From Heterobilharzia americana (taxonomy: Eukaryota; Platyhelminthes; Trematoda; Strigeidida; Schistosomatidae), in contig OX104130.1 of NCBI GenBank assembly GCA_944470555.2, positions 2,232,001-2,296,000 on the forward strand: 64,000 nucleotides of DNA, read 5' to 3'. Shown in pieces: positions 32,650-43,755 of this stretch. How positions within the stretch are numbered: position 1 is the first letter of the stretch; each line of letters begins with the position of its first letter. The notes under the pieces are model-generated. The model made no database searches, had not been told where the DNA came from, and saw only the letters and a list, made by a program, of their open reading frames with translations. The translations under genes and the position numbers were made by a program.

Positions 32650-33070
32650 ATTTTGAATTTTGTATTTTTGGGGCCGGATGGTCGAAAGGAAACGACAAGT
32701 GAACCAACACCGCCGGCCCGGCAGACCGTGGGGCGTGGTGGAGTGTGTTATTTTTGGGGCCGACCTTTTCTAACCCCCCCTTCCACTGAGAAGGCAGCAT
32801 CAGCATGGCACTGCTGGTCATCCAAGGGAAACACCTTACTGCTGTCACACCCCATCCAGCTAGCAGCAGTACGACTTCGCCCTCAGACCCCCATCATAGT
32901 GTAGCAATTTACACCACAACGGTAACTGCTATTTGTTTAACCACTATCGAACAGAACTTTCTGGTATGGTAGGACCTCGAGGGAACAAGCGTTCCACCAG
33001 CATAGCTCGTTGGGTCATTGTGATATGCAAGCCCGACCACCACGTCAAGGTAGCAGCTATCGGTCAGGAG
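32650..33070 (-). mobile_element. RTE-like element 5' leader
   Basis: It matches the orphan leader at 4685-5045 over about 300 bases. It continues past that copy with TGCTGGTGGAACGCTTGTTC and GACGTGGTGGTCGGGCTTGC on the minus strand, probably close to the true 5' end. Confidence 0.65.
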
Positions 33071-33074
33071 AAAT

Positions 33075-33222
33075 ACGTATATAGTGAATTTTTCTTTAAA
33101 AAAAACGAAAAAAAATGTATCGAATATTCAGAACAGTTATACGTATATACGCATACGTATATAGTGAATTTTTCATAAAAAAAAGAAAAAATGTATCGAA
33201 TATTCAAAACAGTTATTTATTG
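33075..33222. repeat. 80-bp direct tandem duplication
   Basis: ACGTATATAGTGAATTTTTC at 33075 recurs at 33155, followed both times by an A-rich run, ATGTATCGAATATTCA and AACAGTTAT. The two units differ by a few bases and A-run lengths. It directly abuts the 5' end of the RTE-like element. Confidence 0.8.
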
Positions 33223-33229
33223 CTCACAC

Positions 33230-34330
33230 TTTATATGAAGAGATTAAACTAAAAAAATTTGCAAGTTGTCAAGGTATTTACCTTACTAATTAAGTTACAA
33301 AATGGTACACGCATCAACACCTAAGAGCATCGAAACAGCATAGGACCATATACTAAGGAGTAACTGTCATCTAATGGACACAAGAAATGTCAGAGAACAT
33401 TTTGAAAGCTGAAAGCAACTTGTCAAACTGAAAAACCATAGAATTTTGGTACAAATAAACTGGATAGTAAAGTTGTAGAAATTTTTAAATAGAATACTTT
33501 CGGCTAGGATTTCACGACTTAGCGGTCGTGGAGGAAAATCAACCGTTAAGACATAATTGTTTCCCATCGTGAAATATTGAAAACGCATTGATAGGAAGCG
33601 GCCTAAATAGAAATCAACATCTGAAGTCATCAGCCATTAAAGTAGTTTCCGTATTTCAAATTTCGCTTCGTGTCGCTGTGCTGTCAAGAAAAACCTTATT
33701 AGCTAATCTATTATACAGTCGACCAATCAGAATAAGCCATTTAACTTTTGACCTATTGGTCATGAGAATTGTATACACATAAATGATAAACTTTTGTCGA
33801 ATAAAGTGTCTTTCTTGCAATCACATGTCAGTCTTTGTTTCCTGATTTTTTTGAGGATCAGTGAGGTATAAGGTACTGAGGCAGAGTAGTTACTATTCGT
33901 ATCCAGTTTAAGTGTCTCATGGCGTTAGTATCGTTCACAGTCACTTCATGCATCCTTTATAATTCATATGACAGCTTTTTTTTTATAAACCTTACGTACT
34001 TTTGAAGCACGTAACTCTAAGACAATGAGCACCACAGGTTTGGCGAATCGGTCCGTATCACTGATGGGAATAAAAGAGTGACTGATAGTTAAAATGTATG
34101 ACGTGAGTAAAGCCTAGTTAACTAGCAAAGATTTCAGCGTGTTCTTTCTGTCAAAACTTTTATTACTTTATATCAAAGCAGGTGTCAATTTAAACCACTC
34201 AATGTGTCACTTCTGATGTGATGTTGGTATAGACTTTTGGCAGGCGAAAAACTGTTAATAAGCATATATATTCGGCAAGATTCAGGAACAAACTCTTAGT
34301 CACCCCAGAAGCAATAGCAGCCCAGCCGAG
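33230..34330. other. no recognisable feature
   Basis: AT-rich sequence. An 87-codon minus frame at 33367-33630 has no family I recognise and no splice context that convinces. Confidence 0.4.
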
Positions 34331-34337
34331 ATGGTAT

Positions 34338-34691
34338 TCAATTTATTGTGAAATCAAAATTCATCAGCTTAGCAATACTGTTTTTAAGGTCAGGGCTTTT
34401 ATAATGACGTGTGATGTAAATCAATATGAATGAGTGCTTACTATTATCACCGGTTTTCTCAGTGCAAAAATTCATGTCTCTTGATTCTTCAGTTAATGTA
34501 AATTCATCCAAAGGACTTCCATTTGACTTGTCACCAAAACAGTATACTTTATTTTTTGTTATGTAAACATAGTAAACTACCGATGACATCTCCAAGATTC
34601 CTAAGCTGGACACCTCATTTACGGTCCGGTTGAAATGCAATGAATCTGATATTGTACTTTGAATCATCATAGCAGAATTTTCAGAACGCAT
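34338..34691 (-). CDS. uncharacterised ORF, possible exon
   Basis: A 117-codon ATG-initiated frame on the minus strand, outside any recognised repeat. Composition is protein-like: MRSENSAMMIQSTISDSLHF, then EMSSVVYYVYITKNKVYCFG, then FTLTEESRDMNFC. A donor-like ATA|GTAAGC sits about 250 bases in, so the coding part might end there. There is no signal peptide, membrane span or known motif that I can see. It could be a lineage-specific exon, a processed fragment or chance. Confidence 0.3.
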   Translation of the reverse strand: MRSENSAMMIQSTISDSLHFNRTVNEVSSLGILEMSSVVYYVYITKNKVYCFGDKSNGSPLDEFTLTEESRDMNFCTEKTGDNSKHSFILIYITRHYKSPDLKNSIAKLMNFDFTIN

Positions 34692-34699
34692 TTATATCG

Positions 34700-35340
34700 T
34701 TAAAGTTATCCTTTACCATTTGATTAGGAATAATCTACAATGCCCTGGAAACTTACTGCAAGTGATGTGAACCAAGTTGTATGGATATTAACACATAGCT
34801 GGTGATCCAGGAGATTAGAAACAGCAAAATTCCAACTTGATCGCATATCTCAACTTGTGGTTACTTCACATTTAATCAATAACTGAGTACTTTTATTGCA
34901 TACATTTCCAAAGAACAACGGTAATCGAATGAGATTACATTGTTCGATGCATGCATCTGCTGGTCCATGCAAATAGATCAATTTTTTTAAACGCGATAGA
35001 TTATCTTTTGAAGAAACAGTTTACTGTTATGCCCGACTGGAGGTACAGAAAGACATACCGAAATAGGCATTATTATTTTCTTCATATTTTAAGGAATTTT
35101 GTGTATCCACAAGCCTGCAGTATGAACATTCCCCAGCTATGATAATAAGACATGTCAGGGTAATTTATTCCTAGGATTCAGTGACAATGCTTTCGCAACA
35201 GTTGCTAATATCTGTTAGCTTCCAGAGAGCTTCAAGATGGAAACTGACAAATACAGATGAAAAATTCAGTAGCTAAATGTTTCTTGAATATTCTACCAAT
35301 GAAATAGCTACTTCCTAAGAATTCGGGTGTTATTTAGCAC
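34700..35340. other. no recognisable feature
   Basis: AT-rich, no family recognised. Confidence 0.4.
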
Positions 35341-35344
35341 TATT

Positions 35345-36022
35345 TAGTAGGCTAGTGATGATGATGATGAAGATACTCAACCAACCAACCAACCAACCAA
35401 CAACAGCAACAAGCACCGATCACCGTGAACAGGAGAAACCTTAAGGAAGTAGCCTCTATCACTTACCTAGACAGGACAGCATCGTTTCAACTACTGGTGG
35501 CGGCACAGATGAGGACATCAAAGTCAAGACCGGGAAAGCAAGACAGGCCTTCATTAACCTGAAATCACTGTGGAGATCTACTGCACTCCACTCCACTCAG
35601 CATAAAGCTTGAACAAGATCTGTATTTTCAACATTGATGCCAAGTCAATACTTCTGTGTGATGGTTAAGAAACTTGGCTCGTCACGAAAAGCAACAAGGA
35701 CCTCTGGTCTGGCAACGAACCAACCAAGAACCTATTGCCCAACAAATATGTCAAAGAAGAAAGTGGCGATGGATTGGGCATGCACTTAGAAGGCCAGTTG
35801 GGGACGTCACGCGTCAGGCCCTCAAGTGGAACCCTCAAGGGAAACGAGTTCGGCGCCCGAGGGTGACATGAAGGAGATCGTGTGAGGAAGAAATGAGAGC
35901 TCCTGGGCAGCCGTGTAACCAGGTTTAAAGGACCGCAGAGAACAGAGTGTAATGGAGACGTGCTAGTGAAGCCCTATGTTCCACTAGGAATCCAAGGGAC
36001 AAATAATAATGATGATGATAGG
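35345..36022 (+). mobile_element. third non-LTR family, RT C-terminal fragment (copy 1)
   Basis: ITYLDR, AAQMRTSKSRPGKQ, WQRTNQEPIAQQICQRRKW, RWIGHALRRPVGDVTRQALK and NPQGKRVRRPR represent the C-terminal domain of a reverse transcriptase. It is related to the copy at 52390-53580 and distinct from the RTE and CR1-like elements. It lacks about 75 bases present in copy 2 (near 35690). It is preceded by GATGATGATG and CCAACCAACCAACCAACC microsatellites and ends in ACAAATAATAATGATGATGA, a microsatellite tail like that of copy 2. Confidence 0.75.
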
Positions 36023-36179
36023 TGAATTAGGATGTGTTCATCGCAAGTTTATTGGAAATCGTCATATTCCAGATGATCACTGATGGATATAACTTTTGAA
36101 AATACAGAGACGATAATTCAAGAGTAAAACCTAGACCCTGTAATAGAATGTAATTCAATTTTAGTTGGTTTCTTAGATG

Positions 36180-36560
36180 TATCTCATAGTATAACAGTAT
36201 TATTTATTTACTGGATTACGTGTCGGCCACAATTTATTGTCCATAGTCCTATGAAGATAACTCCACAACTTTGAAACATCCTTTACATAGTCCTAATTTC
36301 CTAGCTTCCTTGATGACATGGGCAGTAGAATTTTCTATATATCCGGAAAGTGTTGAGTCATTCCTGTTGAATGTACTATGTATTGATTCGATAAACAGAG
36401 ATCTAGCTATCAATCTCTCTCTTAACCCCACTAGGTTAGGTTTAAGGATTTTCACTGTCTTTTCCTATTGTGTGGTTGTGTGTAATTGCATGCATAGCTA
36501 AGAACTAGCTTTCCCCTAGATTCCTTATCTTATAAAGATCTGCCAATCTTGATTTATCTA
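36180..36560 (-). mobile_element. Penelope-like element C-terminus, inverted partner
   Basis: The minus strand reads LKPNLVGLRERLIARSLFIE, then STFNRNDSTLSGY. The plus-strand copy at 37100-37990 encodes the same segments. The reverse complement of this fragment matches 37745-37985 and 37060-37200 base by base with modest divergence, so the two form the arms of a large inverted repeat. Confidence 0.75.
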
Positions 36561-37990
36561 AGTGAGTTTGCTTTGATAAAATATTTAAGTAACAGGGCCA
36601 AAAAACTTAGTAAAACAGAAGGTCTAAGACAAGGAATCAGAAACACAAAGGACACCCTACTCATCAGCAATTTCCATCTGAAATTAATTAATAGATTTCT
36701 GAATAGTCATAAGAAAAATATGACTACTGCTAGTAACGCAGGTGTTACTCGTAGTGGTAATAATGTTAGTATTAATAGGCAGAATTCAAAACCTCTACAG
36801 TATCATCATACAAGTAAGGCACCTCGGAGATATTACGTAGGATTCTCGGTATGGCTGGGCGGGATTACAGTGGCATTCAAACCGACAAGGTCACTTAGAA
36901 ATAAGCTTTGTAGGTTAACAGGTGCTATTAATCCAATTAGGCAAAATGTTTTAGTTTATCAAATCCCTTAAATGATTGCCAACTCACATACTGGTCAGAC
37001 GTAGAATTAATCGACTAGGTCAGTTAGAATAACAAAGGACAATAAGTTCCCTAAATCAACACTGTAGATCCTTGTAAGATAAGGAATCCATGGAAAAGCT
37101 CAGCTAGAGCGATGCGTGCAGTTACACACAACCACACAATAGGATGGGACAGAGTGACAGTATTAAAAATTAACTTAGTTGGATGGGTGGGGGGAGTGTA
37201 GTGGACCCAAAGAAATGTCAAGTAGACCAAAATGTTAAGCTACGTACAATTAACCAAAATAGATTCAATGATACACAAATGTGAAAAGTTATGCATCCTA
37301 ATACAAAATAGCCATATAAGTGTTATGGATAATAATGGGTTACTTGAATGTTATCTCTTGGTACTGTCCACCACAATTTAGTAAACTCATATTTTAGTTC
37401 AGAAGGCGGTAATCGTCAGCTTTCCAGAATCGCTGTTGTTTGATTTGATTGTCATCATATTTGGAAGTAGGATAAGAGGGCCTGTAAAATTTAAGGACAA
37501 TCAATGAGTATTCGCCTCAGACAGTAGTCAACGGAGGCAGAAATTGGAGTGGATAGGACACTATATTTCCACGTTTAAAGGCAAGAGCAAAGCAGTACCG
37601 CCACAACCAAAATTTTCAACTTTTCAGTTGTACAGACAAACATCATTCCTTTTTACAAGTATTAGAAAGAATGTACAAAATGTATAAAAAGTGATAAAAA
37701 GGAAACATTGTTTTACTTTAAAGTGGTTTATACATAATTTCCTGCAGTCTCAACTGGAGAGATTGATAGCTACATCTTTGTTTATGGAATCAACACCTAA
37801 TGCATGCAACAAGAACGACTTAACACCAGTTCCAGATATATTGGAAATCCTTTTGCTTTTATAACAAAGAAAATCGAGACAGTTAGAACTATATAAACCA
37901 TGTCTCAAAGTTGTGGAGCTATCTTCATGAGACTATGGACAATAAACTGTGGCCGAGACGCAATCCAGTAAATAAATAATACTATTCCAC
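36549..37990 (+). mobile_element. Penelope-like element (thumb, linker, GIY-YIG, C-terminus) with insertion
   Basis: YLSNRAKKLSKTEGLRQGI, then GITVAFKPTRSLRNKLCRL, then NVLVYQIP is RT thumb, linker and GIY-YIG start. ANSHTGQT remains of the second endonuclease motif. RAMRAVTHNHTIGWD at about 37108-37155 precedes the VTVLKINLVGW segment. The element is interrupted from about 37200 to 37740 and resumes with the segment also seen at 36180-36430. Stops and frameshifts are present throughout. Confidence 0.7.
37200..37740. other. about 540-bp insertion inside the Penelope-like element
   Basis: It is absent from the inverted partner at 36430-36455, where the flanking element sequences lie about 25 bases apart. 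I do not recognise the inserted sequence. There is no clear target duplication or ORF. Confidence 0.55.
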
Positions 37991-38214
37991 AGGGGAATAT
38001 CGTTTAATTAAACCCAGATAAGTGCGAAAGTCAAACCTAATGTTTTATTTCACTAGACAAGAAATCTACCCGTAATGGATCAAACGAAGATGAATCTAAC
38101 AACCAATGGTAGTTTGGATTTAAAAGCAGAAAAATCAACCAAATATCACAGTTAAAAAAGCAACGCTATAAAAAAGATGAATCACTACCAAAAAAGACTT
38201 TATCAAGATATTTA

Positions 38215-38330
38215 TCTATACTTATAGTTCCCTATTGTTATAGTGGATCGAAATCCTAGATCTCTGTTGGCTGCTGGGCTCCTATCGGGATGTCTCAAAA
38301 CAGTTCTCATATTCATTATGTTGTAGAATA
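38215..38330 (+). repeat. short interspersed repeat R2
   Basis: GATCGAAATCCTAGATCTCT, then GTTGGCTGCTGGGCTCCTAT, matches 47565-47620 (GCCGAATCGCTCGACCTCTG, TTAGCAGTTGGGCTCCTGGA). Class unknown. Confidence 0.4.
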
Positions 38331-38404
38331 CTACCAACATAGGTCAAGGATTTCCTTCTATTCATTATGGCAACTGAAAACTAAAATGAATCAGTTAATA
38401 TCAC

Positions 38405-38720
38405 TCGACTATCTGAGATAGCCATAGTTCGGCAGACTAGTATTTATCCTGGTTGGTGACTAAAGGTGAAAAAAGATTTGGACCGCTGCCGGATTCAAAA
38501 TGATTAGCAACCACTGTGAATACGTTCAAGCGGTAGTAACGCGTCACGAATTCACATGGTAGTCGGGCAAAAACCCTTGATGATTGAAGTGAAATAAGAC
38601 TCTGGTCAGCAGTCGAACCTTTTAGCTCAATTGGTTGATCATCGGGCCAGAAACCCAATAGTCGCTGGTTCGAATCCGGCCGTGGTCCAAATTCTTATTT
38701 CACCTTCAGTCATCACCCAG
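38405..38720 (+). repeat. tRNA-headed SINE (family T)
   Basis: The plus copy at about 38500-38720 has the leader words GCGGTAGTAACGCGTCACGA and GGGCAAAAACCCTTGATGAT shared with 470-545. A-box-like TTAGCTCAATTGG and B-box GGTTCGAATCC follow. The segment 38405-38460 is the family's 3' end in reverse orientation (CTATCTGAGATAGCCATAG), so a minus fragment precedes the plus copy. Confidence 0.6.
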
Positions 38721-38764
38721 CTTAAATCAATTAGTAGTGAATAATACTCGTTGTAAAAGATGAG

Positions 38765-38930
38765 GCTCCCGTAACTCAGTAACCCAGTAGATAACACTAG
38801 CATTTGAAGGGGTGAGTAGTGGGAACGACATCACTCACTGGGTTGGAGGTACATCCAACCGACGACTCTCAGAAAGGACTGAGTACACCTCCTGGATTTC
38901 ACTGCTAACCATCAAGTATGCCTCCACATT
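38765..38930 (+). repeat. Smalpha-like hammerhead repeat (family H1), inactive ribozyme
   Basis: Head AACCCAGTAGATAACACTAG, the GGAGGTACATCCA stem I segment and CTCCTGGATTTCACTGCTAA are in family order. The core reads CCGACGA and GAAA is replaced by TGAG, so cleavage is not expected. Confidence 0.6.
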
Positions 38931-39850
38931 TATCAAGATAACTAAAAATGTAGTCTAAATATGAATTTGGCAGAGTATGCACACTCAGTAACTGTGTATT
39001 ACATAGTAAACAAATCACACTGATTATTCCGACAGTGAAATGAGAATAGGATTTAATACAAACTTTCAAAGAGGAGCATAAAGAGGTTGACACTGACACG
39101 ATGTAAAAGAAACAAAACTTGTTAAGTATGTAAAAGTAGAGTAGATCTCCTTATCAACAGTTGTCGAAATTGTATACGTAGGTAACCACAGTGAAACATT
39201 TAATCAAAACCTGTTTTATAAGGATTCGAAAAAATTGTAGGATATTAGGGAGACTATATTAGGGAACATTTTATAATTTTAGTAGTGAATTAAAAAAACT
39301 GTTTTTCAGTCTACATATACATACCTCGAACTATATCATAAGCATTTATATACTCCGTGATCCAAATTTAAAGATGCCTAAATGACAAAATTTAACTAAT
39401 ACACAGAGTTTCTGTGATTAGTATTTTCCTGCAGGCAACCTGATTAGGAACTTAGTTATAAATACTTTTATTGTTGTACTAAGGCCTTCTTTTTTCTGTT
39501 AAAAAAAGCATAATTTCATTTTAAGACAGTAGACAAGCTGTTAAATGCAAAAACGCAATTTATCTTTGTGTTATGAGCACTAAAATTTCGTCTCATTAGA
39601 AATACTTAACCCCATTGTTTGAAACGATATTTTTTTTAAATTTCGAATTATTATTTGATACTTTATTAACCGATATGAATCCTGGGAAATCGTTACAACT
39701 CTTAACAACTACAAAACAACTGGTCCGACTTTCTTTCATTCAAGAGAGTTGATTGAAGCAATCAATAAAAGCGAAAGTATATGAGAAAGCAAGTTAGCAG
39801 AACCACGGAAGTAGGCTATCAGACAATGAGTAGAAAAATGTAAGCTTACG
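38930..39850. other. no recognisable feature
   Basis: AT-rich sequence. No family recognised. Confidence 0.4.
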
Positions 39851-39859
39851 CTAACAATC

Positions 39860-40240
39860 CAGTGGTTAGAGTCTAACCTAACTCGAAGAATTCATAAACA
39901 CCAACTGGCAGTAAAGCGAAATAGCTCAACCTCTTTGTTTCCAATGTACACAGACTAACACGAGCACAAATTTGACTGAGAGGATGTGGAAATCCTTCAA
40001 AGAGTACGTTCGAAAGCTTCAAGAGGATTTCCAGAAGTAAGGCCGACTAACTGACACGTGGATATAGACTCAACCTATAATCTGTTGAAGAAGAAATACA
40101 GCCTTCCACCAACCAAGGACAAGCTAACCAAATAAATCCAAAAAGAAGCACAGTGTGATAGTGACAAAGGTTCTCTAGCAGCTCAACTGAATGAAATTTC
40201 GAATCAAACCACACTGTAAATAAAAAGCATCTTTGCTGTA
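39860..40240 (+). mobile_element. Penelope-like element C-terminus (GIY-YIG end)
   Basis: One frame with three stops reads RRIHKHQLAVKRNSSTSLFP, HEHKFD, EDVEILQRVRSKASR, then HVDIDSTYNLLKKKYSLPP. This is the GIY-YIG endonuclease C-terminal pattern (RIxEHQLAxKR, HxFxFDxVxIL, HIDIDPxY), also visible in the 59.5-61.1 kb element. A distinct subfamily from the 41-48 kb copies. Confidence 0.7.
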
Positions 40241-40249
40241 TAACTATTT

Positions 40250-41055
40250 TGTTAGATATCCAAAGTTGTATATATTATCGTGAATAAGTTACGTACATGT
40301 CAGACATTGAACTATAAAAGGAGGTGTTGTCAAATGAACTGAGCGAAATATATTATTTTAGGAGTTGCATGTTACCATCATCACTATGAACAATTTTCAG
40401 GTCACTGAAACAATAAGTACTGAAGGAAATCTACTCGTTATCTTTTTTCTTACTGACCACTACCTTTAAGCTAATATTTGTTATCCGAAAGAGTAAGTGA
40501 GAACATCTATCCTGCCAAATATATGTCGTAGAACGATTGGATATTATGCCCTACTACTTTTCTTAGATATACCGTAATACGAAGTTATTCACTTTCGTAG
40601 AAATGGAAAATGAAAAGAAATGAACAGTGAGTTTCTGTGATCTTGGAAATTAAATAAATTGCTAATGTGCAAACAATGAAACTAAAGTGAAATACAACAT
40701 ATAAGTTGTCCCGTAATTGGGTTAGTCATTCTCTATACCTATATAAATCTTCACCAGTAGCCACTAACAAGGTAACTGTTACCGCCTTATACCTTGTGGG
40801 GTGGTCCAGCTGAAATAAACTAGAAACCAGGCACTACAAAAACTGAAATTTTACTATTCACCAGACATTTTGTTAAATTCGAATAACACAGTGGATGCAC
40901 CATTTTTAGGAGATCATGTTATTTTATAGGATCTTCATCAGCTAAACTACAACCCAAATTATTAAGTAAATAATCCCTGAAACACATGCTTACATACCTG
41001 ATAGAGAAAGTCTTAAGATATCCGATAAAGCTTATGCGGAAATACCGCTAAAGGA
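40250..41055. other. no recognisable feature
   Basis: AT-rich sequence without recognised motifs. Confidence 0.4.
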
Positions 41056-41059
41056 AGAA

Positions 41060-41390
41060 GAAGAAAGGGGAATGTAACACAGTTGAAACGAAGCTTTTGT
41101 TTCTTACTTTAACTTTCAAAGGAGGTGACATTGTGGCAAGAATGAGGAGAAGAATTATGAGTGCACCGTCCAGGACCTATCCGACTGCGAAGCTTATCAC
41201 TTTGTATCGAACAGCTTGTGCAATCACACAATCCAAACTATACAAAATTTCGACTCTTTTTAACTTTAGATATAGTTATCGATTCACATTTGCATAAGTA
41301 CGTAGGACACAGAGGTGGCTGTCCGCTAAAATTGTCAATCATATGCAAATACTCTATGTCTGAGAAGTTCGTCGTTAGTCAGCAGTGAAA
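41060..41390 (+). mobile_element. Penelope-like element fragment (linker and GIY-YIG)
   Basis: LTFKGGDIVARMRRRIMSA, then RTYPTAKLITLYRTAC, is the PLE linker. SYRFTF ends at a stop, but one frame over STRTQRWLSAKI continues the endonuclease motif. Closely related to the 26.4-kb fragment. Confidence 0.7.
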
Positions 41391-41664
41391 TACTTCGTCA
41401 CGTATATGATACAAATTACCAGGTAGACACAGTGAAGTCTATCATAGTGGTCAAGAAAGACTGAGTTGCCGAAGACATCACTATCCAACTAGTTGAAACT
41501 GGACTGTAGGTTGTTAAAGAAGAGACAGTTACCAATTTATTATCGACCTGACATTTAGTGACTGCTCACTATTCTCGAAAAAAAAAATCAATTTTGATAC
41601 CCCCATTTTATATTTATATTCATCCATACTCACATTGTCTGTCGTTTCATCAATATTGTATTTC

Positions 41665-41800
41665 AATTTGGCAGTGATCACAGACTAATATCAGTTGGAG
41701 AGCCATTGAAAGCCTGAGGACATTCGATAGCTGTTTTATCCTAGCATAGGACTGCTCAGCAGTGACCACCAATAACCCCGTTAAAGCCTTAACCCAAGAC
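41665..41800 (-). repeat. hammerhead-bearing SINE (family H2), minus partner
   Basis: Minus strand: GACCACTGCTGAGCAGTCC, GGATAAAACAGCTATC, CCTCAGGC and a tail AACTGATATTAGTCTGTGAT. The core is CUGAGCA (G8 lost) and GAAA has become AAAA. Head to head with the plus copy that follows. Confidence 0.6.
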
Positions 41801-41990
41801 CTTGAGGTTTTACTGTTGGACCAATGCCGTCCAACAAGTGGGTCTTAGATTCGATTCGTCGCAAGCTGATGGGCGCACACTGTTGAAGAGTCTTGTGGTG
41901 GGAAGAAACAGCTGTCCGATACCTGCAGGTTTTCCATACTTATCCAAATAGTGTCGGTTCGTGATGAACACCATCATGAAATTAATAAAT
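41800..41990 (+). repeat. hammerhead-bearing SINE (family H2), plus partner
   Basis: B-box GATTCGATTCGTCGC, CACACTGTTGAAGAGTCTTG, AAGAAACAGCTGTCCGATAC, CTGCAGG and tail GTGTCGGTTCGTGATGAA. The core is degraded (GUUGAAGA). Confidence 0.6.
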
Positions 41991-41999
41991 CCCTACAAA

Positions 42000-42590
42000 C
42001 CTTTAAATTTCACTATTGTATTTGTTATTATTACAATAGTTTATATCATCCTAACATCATTTTGTTAAGACGGTTTCCACGATTAAGTAACCATTCTTAC
42101 TTATTTCTGATCTTATCTCACTCGTTCATGAACATTCTCCATCCAGCTTTACATGACATGTATTTAACTTGAGTGAATTGATTGCTCAAGCCTACTTTGT
42201 ATTCTGATACGGAATGTCTCATTGTGTATTCAAAACATTAAGTGATGTCTCGAGGCTCTCGATATCAGATATGTCAGCATTCTTTTCGGTGAGAATTAAC
42301 TTATTAATTCGGGTTGTATGCAGCTGATGAAGATCCTTGAAATCAGATGACATGATCTTGTAAAACTGGTGTTTTCATTACATTACTCAAATTCCTAAGA
42401 AAACTAACTATATATTAAATTTCATGAGGTGAATATTAAAACAACACTAGTGATTATTTTGTCGGAGGGTGTGTATGTGTCGTTCTAAGAGTTTCAATTT
42501 TAAAACCCATCCTGTCTTCTGAACATATATTATAGATTCTGGAACACAGCGAGTCAATTAGATTTCTTTTACAACTAAGAGGTACCAAAC
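42000..42590. other. no recognisable feature
   Basis: AT-rich. The short tail of the preceding SINE and no further family. Confidence 0.35.
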
Positions 42591-42599
42591 TAATAAAGT

Positions 42600-43265
42600 A
42601 AGTTAACTGGCCGGTTGAAATCGAAACTCTTAGAACAACACTCGAATAACGGATATCCTAAAAGATTTATTGAGAATAATCTGAAGAAACAAATCATTCC
42701 CCATCCTATTACATTTCCTAAAAAAATCTTAACCATGAATCTGGAATTCGAAGGAGACACCACAGCTGAAGTGCTGAAAAACCATCTGTCAAGGTGCATG
42801 AATAGTAGCTTTTATGCCGCTAGATTGGGAGTGATATTCTCCAGCCGCCGTCTGATTCGACAATGAGTGAAGGATAGGCTACTAATTATATCCGCATCTA
42901 TATGTATGTACAAATTCACATGCGCCTGTGGAGCTGACTATATTGAACATTGTAAAAGAGGCCTCCGAAAACGTGTTGCTGAACATTATCCGGTTTAGTT
43001 TACCAAAGACGAGCGAAGAAAAACGACTCCATTCATATATGAACATCTAGTAGAGTTGTATCATTCAGCACCTTGAGATTCATTCTTTAAAGTAGTTTAC
43101 AAAGTTAAATTGAACTTTATTAGAAATATATTTCTAATGAGTGTTTACACAAAGGTTTACCTTTTCACCACTTATGCATAGCTGAAGCATTAGCTATGCA
43201 TAAGCAAGAACCGGAACTTTTTATTCAAAATTTAAACCCACTTTCACTACCTTGGCCTTAACAAG
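42600..43265 (+). mobile_element. Penelope-like element (RT end, linker, GIY-YIG, C-terminus)
   Basis: YPKRFIENNLKKQIIPHPIT, MNLEFEGDTTAEVLKNHLSR and SSFYAARLGVIFSSRRLIRQ precede a TGA. The frame then continues ICMYKFTCACGADYIEHCKR, then LRKRVAEHYP: a GIY-YIG domain with the YIG glycine changed to Glu. SFFKVVYKVKLN and the last LSLPWP follow. Two internal stops and a late frameshift are present. Best preserved copy of this subfamily. Confidence 0.8.
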
Positions 43266-43590
43266 TTATTTTGGTTATTTTGTCGGTTTCATTTCACTTC
43301 ACTTTGGTATACTTCTCTTTTATTGTCATCATTATCACCAGTTTTCACTTCATTGACAACATTTGACCCATATTTCACTATTTAATATCAATTTGTTCCT
43401 TATTTATTGATCTACTTTGCTTATTTCAGTTAAATTATCGTCGTTTTACAATTCTTTGACAGTAGGTGTCTCTTATCTCTTTACTTGTTATCAATTCGTT
43501 CCTCCTTATTCAGTGACCCATTTTCTATTTCTTCCACTCGAACAAATACCACCACCAACACCTATTGTATGTTTAGAGGTAGTATTCCTC
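43265..43590 (+). other. T-rich 3' tail of the Penelope-like element
   Basis: Pyrimidine-rich plus strand directly after the element's stop, similar in character to 47040-47335 and 48540-48950. It separates the element from an antisense H2 SINE. Confidence 0.5.
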
Positions 43591-43755
43591 ATGGACAGAC
43601 ATCAGTCGGGGAACCATTGAAAACCTGAGAGCACTGGACAGATGTTTCGTCCTAGTACGGGACTTGGCAGTACACACCCACGACTCGGCTAGGGATCGAA
43701 CCCAGAACCTTCAGGTTTCACGGCTAACGTGTTAACCATTCAGCCACTAGGTAGG
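43590..43755 (-). repeat. hammerhead-bearing SINE (family H2), intact promoter boxes
   Basis: Minus strand: A-box GTGGCTGAATGGTTAACACG, B-box GGTTCGATCCC (plus 43692-43703), GTGTACTGCCAAGTCCCGTA, GGACGAAACATCTGTCCAGT and GCTCTCAGG. The CUGAGGA core has collapsed to CUGCCAA, while stem II, GAAA and GUC remain. Confidence 0.75.

Larger units (their letters stand above)
29480..33070 (-). mobile_element. RTE-like non-LTR retrotransposon, near full length with internal RT deletion
   Basis: Minus-strand order is leader (about 33070-32650), endonuclease (32644-30783), RT from motif B onward (30803-29592) and 3' UTR to about 29480. It is the best preserved RTE copy here and the reference for the fragments at 1240, 4070, 4685, 8600 and 63700. 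Motif content (GDLNAQ, YADDIVLLS, WLGHMLR) fits the RTE clade, to which the schistosome SR2 family belongs; exact family identity was not tested. Confidence 0.85.
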
